64,000 bases of DNA from Mycolicibacterium vulneris (GTDB lineage: Bacteria > Actinomycetota > Actinomycetes > Mycobacteriales > Mycobacteriaceae), in contig NZ_NCXM01000001.1 of the NCBI RefSeq assembly GCF_002104765.1, forward strand, positions 356,995-420,994, given 5' to 3'. Below, piece after piece: positions 62,167-64,000 of the stretch; the stretch's first letter is position 1, and each line of letters starts with the position of its first letter. A program made the translations under genes and the position numbers. The notes beneath the pieces are model-generated. The model was given only the letters and a program-made list of their open reading frames with translations, did no database searches and was not told the DNA's origin.

Positions 62167-62790
62167 ATGTCTCATGGATTCTTCGGTGGTTTCGGTGGAC
62201 CCGGTTTCGGCGGTCCTGGCTTCGGTGGTCAAGGCTTTGGTGGTCCCGGCTTCGGTGGCCCGGGCTTCGGTGGTCCGGGCTTCGGTGGCCCGGGTGCGGG
62301 CGGTCCCGCCTTCGCGCCGTTCGGCAAGAAGGGTCGTCACGGCCTCAAGCGCGCGGCGTTCGTCACCGCGGCATTGCTGTTGGACGGGCCGGCCGACGCC
62401 GCGCAGGTGGTGCAACGGGTGTCAGACGCGACCGGCGGCGCATTCACCCCTCCGCAGGACGTGGCCGAGCTGGCGATCGGCATTCTCGCCGGCCGCGGCG
62501 TGGTCACCGTCGACGACGGCGTGGCGACGCTGACCGAGCTCGGCCGAAACCTGCTGGCCTGGCGCGGAATCAGCAGTGAGACCGCGCACGCCTTCCTGGG
62601 TCGGGCGGCCAAGTTCGGCGACGTTCTCAAGATCCGCAAGGAGTTCTTCGAGATCGCCGGTTTGGCCCGCACCATCGCATGGACGGGCACCGACGAGCAG
62701 AAGCAGCAGCTCGCCGAGACCCGGACCAAGGTGCTCGAGGCGCTGACCGATGCGCGCAAGGCGCTGCACCGGGTTCTCGGCGAGGCCTAG
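62167..62790 (+). CDS. Gly/Phe-repeat protein with winged-helix-like domain
   Basis: A 207-residue protein. Residues 1-45 are seven short repeats of the type G-F-G-G-P, a J-protein-like or phase-separating Gly/Phe tract, ending GAGGPAFAPFGKKGRH. The rest is helical: AAFVTAALLLDGPADAAQVV and VSDATGGAFTPPQDVAELAI with RGVVTVDDGVATLTELGRN give a winged-helix outline, and two more helices follow with Lys/Arg residues. It may bind DNA or act as a scaffold; I do not recognise a family. It has its own promoter, and its stop overlaps the stop of the convergent oxidoreductase gene by four bases. Confidence 0.65.
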   Translation: MSHGFFGGFGGPGFGGPGFGGQGFGGPGFGGPGFGGPGFGGPGAGGPAFAPFGKKGRHGLKRAAFVTAALLLDGPADAAQVVQRVSDATGGAFTPPQDVAELAIGILAGRGVVTVDDGVATLTELGRNLLAWRGISSETAHAFLGRAAKFGDVLKIRKEFFEIAGLARTIAWTGTDEQKQQLAETRTKVLEALTDARKALHRVLGEA

Positions 62791-63854
62791 CGGAGGCTGG
62801 GTTCGCTGAGCCTGACCAGGGTCTTGCCGACGTTGACGCCGGTGAACAGGCCGTTGAGGGCGTCGACACAGGACTCGATGCCCTCAAAGATGGTCTGCCG
62901 GTGGTGAAGTCGGCCCTCGGCCTCCCACTGGCGTAGCGCGGCGAACGCCTCGTCGAAGCGGCCCCACTGATCGAGCGCGTTGAACCCCTGCATCAGCGCG
63001 GTCTTGGACAGCAGGTTGACGTAGTTGGCCGGCCCGGGGTGGTCCCCGGTGAGGTAGCTCGAGATGACGCCGCACAGCACGACGCGTGCGCGGGCGGCCA
63101 GGCGGCCCAGCACGGCGTTGAGGATGGGGCCGCCCACGTTGTCGAAGTAGACGTCGACGCGTTGCGGGCAATGCTTTTTCAGCGCCGCCGCGATGTCGTC
63201 GTTCTTGTAGTCGATGCACGCGTCGAATCCGAAGTCCTCCACCACCGCCCGGCATTTCTCCGGCCCGCCCGCGATGCCCACCACCCGGGCGCCGGCGATC
63301 TTGGCGATCTGCCCGGCGACCGATCCGGTGGCACCCGCGGCCGCCGACACCACCACCGTCTCCCCGGTCTGCGGTTGGCCGATGTCGGTCATCCCGAAAT
63401 AGGCGGTGGCGCCGGTCGGCCCGTAGACGGACATGATGGCCAGCTGGTCGTCCTCGCCCGGGATCGGCGTGCTGAACAGGTCATCGCGGATGAGCGCGTA
63501 TTCCTGGAAACCGGTCAGCGTGGTGACGACGTCGCCGACGGCGTAGGCCTCGCACCGCGACGCGACCACCTCGCCGATCCCGGCCGCCCGGATGACTTCC
63601 CCCAGCTGCACCGGCGGGAGGTAGCCGGGCTGGTCGTCCAGCCAGGTGCGGGCGGCGGCGTCGATGCCGACATAGGTGGTCCGCAACAGCGCCTCGCCGT
63701 CGGCGGGCTCGGGCGCGGTCGTGGTGACCATTTCCGTGTCATCCGGCTGGACAAGCCCGGAGGGGCGGCGACGCAACAGGACCTGGCGATTCGGCAAATC
63801 GGGCACGATCGTAAAAACTACCGAACGGGCCGGAAACGCAGAAGCGAATGGCAT
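62787..63854 (-). CDS. NADP-dependent MDR oxidoreductase (prostaglandin/alkenal-reductase-like)
   Basis: A 355-residue medium-chain dehydrogenase/reductase without zinc ligands. The NADPH fold is VVVSAAAGATGSVAGQIAKI with VVGIAGGPEKC, and VDVYFDNVGGPILNAVLGRL is the signature of the leukotriene B4 dehydrogenase/curcumin-reductase group, which reduces the double bond of enones and enals. YGPTGATAYFGM and VLCGVISSYL also fit. Such enzymes detoxify lipid-peroxidation products. The ATG at 63854 is used; a TTG at 63860 is possible. It is divergent from the next gene with nine bases between starts. Confidence 0.88.
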   Translation of the reverse strand: MPFASAFPARSVVFTIVPDLPNRQVLLRRRPSGLVQPDDTEMVTTTAPEPADGEALLRTTYVGIDAAARTWLDDQPGYLPPVQLGEVIRAAGIGEVVASRCEAYAVGDVVTTLTGFQEYALIRDDLFSTPIPGEDDQLAIMSVYGPTGATAYFGMTDIGQPQTGETVVVSAAAGATGSVAGQIAKIAGARVVGIAGGPEKCRAVVEDFGFDACIDYKNDDIAAALKKHCPQRVDVYFDNVGGPILNAVLGRLAARARVVLCGVISSYLTGDHPGPANYVNLLSKTALMQGFNALDQWGRFDEAFAALRQWEAEGRLHHRQTIFEGIESCVDALNGLFTGVNVGKTLVRLSEPSLR

Positions 63855-63863
63855 ATTCAATGC

Positions 63864-64000
63864 ATGGCAGCAAACGAAGACCCGGAAGAGCGGATCCGGG
63901 AACTCGAGCGCCCGCTCGCCGAGGCGGCCCGGGCGTCAGAACAGGGCAGTTCGCAGCCCGCCGCCCCGAATTATCCGCCCGGCCCGGTGGGCGCCCCGCC
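63864..64000 (+). CDS. Start of an unknown gene (3' end outside window)
   Basis: The first 45 codons of a rightward gene that runs off the window. It begins MAANEDPEERIRELERPLAE, continues with ARASEQGSSQ and becomes Pro/Gly-rich (PNYPPGPVGAPP). A charged helical start followed by a Pro-rich stretch is common in mycobacterial membrane proteins of the DUF1707 or DUF4190 kind, but nothing beyond this can be said. The ATG lies nine bases from the start of the divergent oxidoreductase. Confidence 0.6.
   Translation, partial: MAANEDPEERIRELERPLAEAARASEQGSSQPAAPNYPPGPVGAP

Overview
The window is a 64 kb piece of a high-GC mycobacterial chromosome, probably a slow-growing non-tuberculous species of the M. 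avium complex type (inferred from gene content and order, not tested by alignment). Landmarks follow the M. tuberculosis order in part: hspR-dnaJ-grpE-dnaK, a large Fe-S reductase of the Rv0338c type, aspC (Rv0337c type), rmlA, Rv0333- and Rv0332-type genes, udgA, dcd, an Rv0320-type exported protein, tRNA-Gly and an Rv0315-type GH16 glucanase.

Layout. 1-6 kb: end of a reductase, an aldose epimerase, then the heat-shock operon reading leftward from a promoter with two HspR operators (HAIR). 6-13 kb: a lipoprotein, a DUF488 protein, a three-gene set (WXG-like helical protein, LpqN-like protein, membrane protein), a DUF1345 protein, then two membrane-anchored Thr/Pro-tailed proteins, one with an Hsp70-type head. 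13-23 kb: Fe-S reductase with Lys/Pro repeats, aspC, YibE/F, rmlA, SnoaL-like and mycothiol-type enzymes, a frameshifted methyltransferase, udgA and a 56-bp tandem repeat. 23-29.5 kb: four tandem paralogues, each a degenerate Hsp70-like (ASKHA) head, one membrane helix and a low-complexity outer tail. 29.5-31 kb: dcd, a secreted LAS-type peptidase-like protein and tRNA-Gly(CCC). 31-43 kb: accessory DNA carrying tRNA 3'-end remnants, a hydrolase, a lipoxygenase-like gene overlapping a heme alpha-dioxygenase-like gene (both rightmost-to-left), and a divergent cyclase/AAA regulator with a flavoprotein; then a frameshifted cupin gene and a mycofactocin-type SDR. 43-49 kb: a receptor kinase with a kelch outer domain converging on an Rv1747-type FHA-ABC exporter. 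49-64 kb: an L,D-transpeptidase, small secreted proteins (one Pro/Ala-rich, two DUF732), a polyol dehydrogenase/xylulokinase operon, a PAP2-lipid kinase fusion, an HExxH protein, two GAP-type membrane proteins, a GT-C glycosyltransferase, the GH16 enzyme, a Gly/Phe-rich DNA-binding-like protein, a quinone/prostaglandin-reductase-like enzyme and the start of one more gene.

Themes. Envelope biology dominates (rmlA, udgA, Ldt, GT-C, GAP proteins, FHA-ABC exporter). Two candidate undescribed systems stand out: the pseudo-Hsp70 membrane protein array between udgA and dcd, and the lipoxygenase plus alpha-dioxygenase pair, a possible bacterial oxylipin pathway. Two genes are broken by single-base changes in homopolymers.
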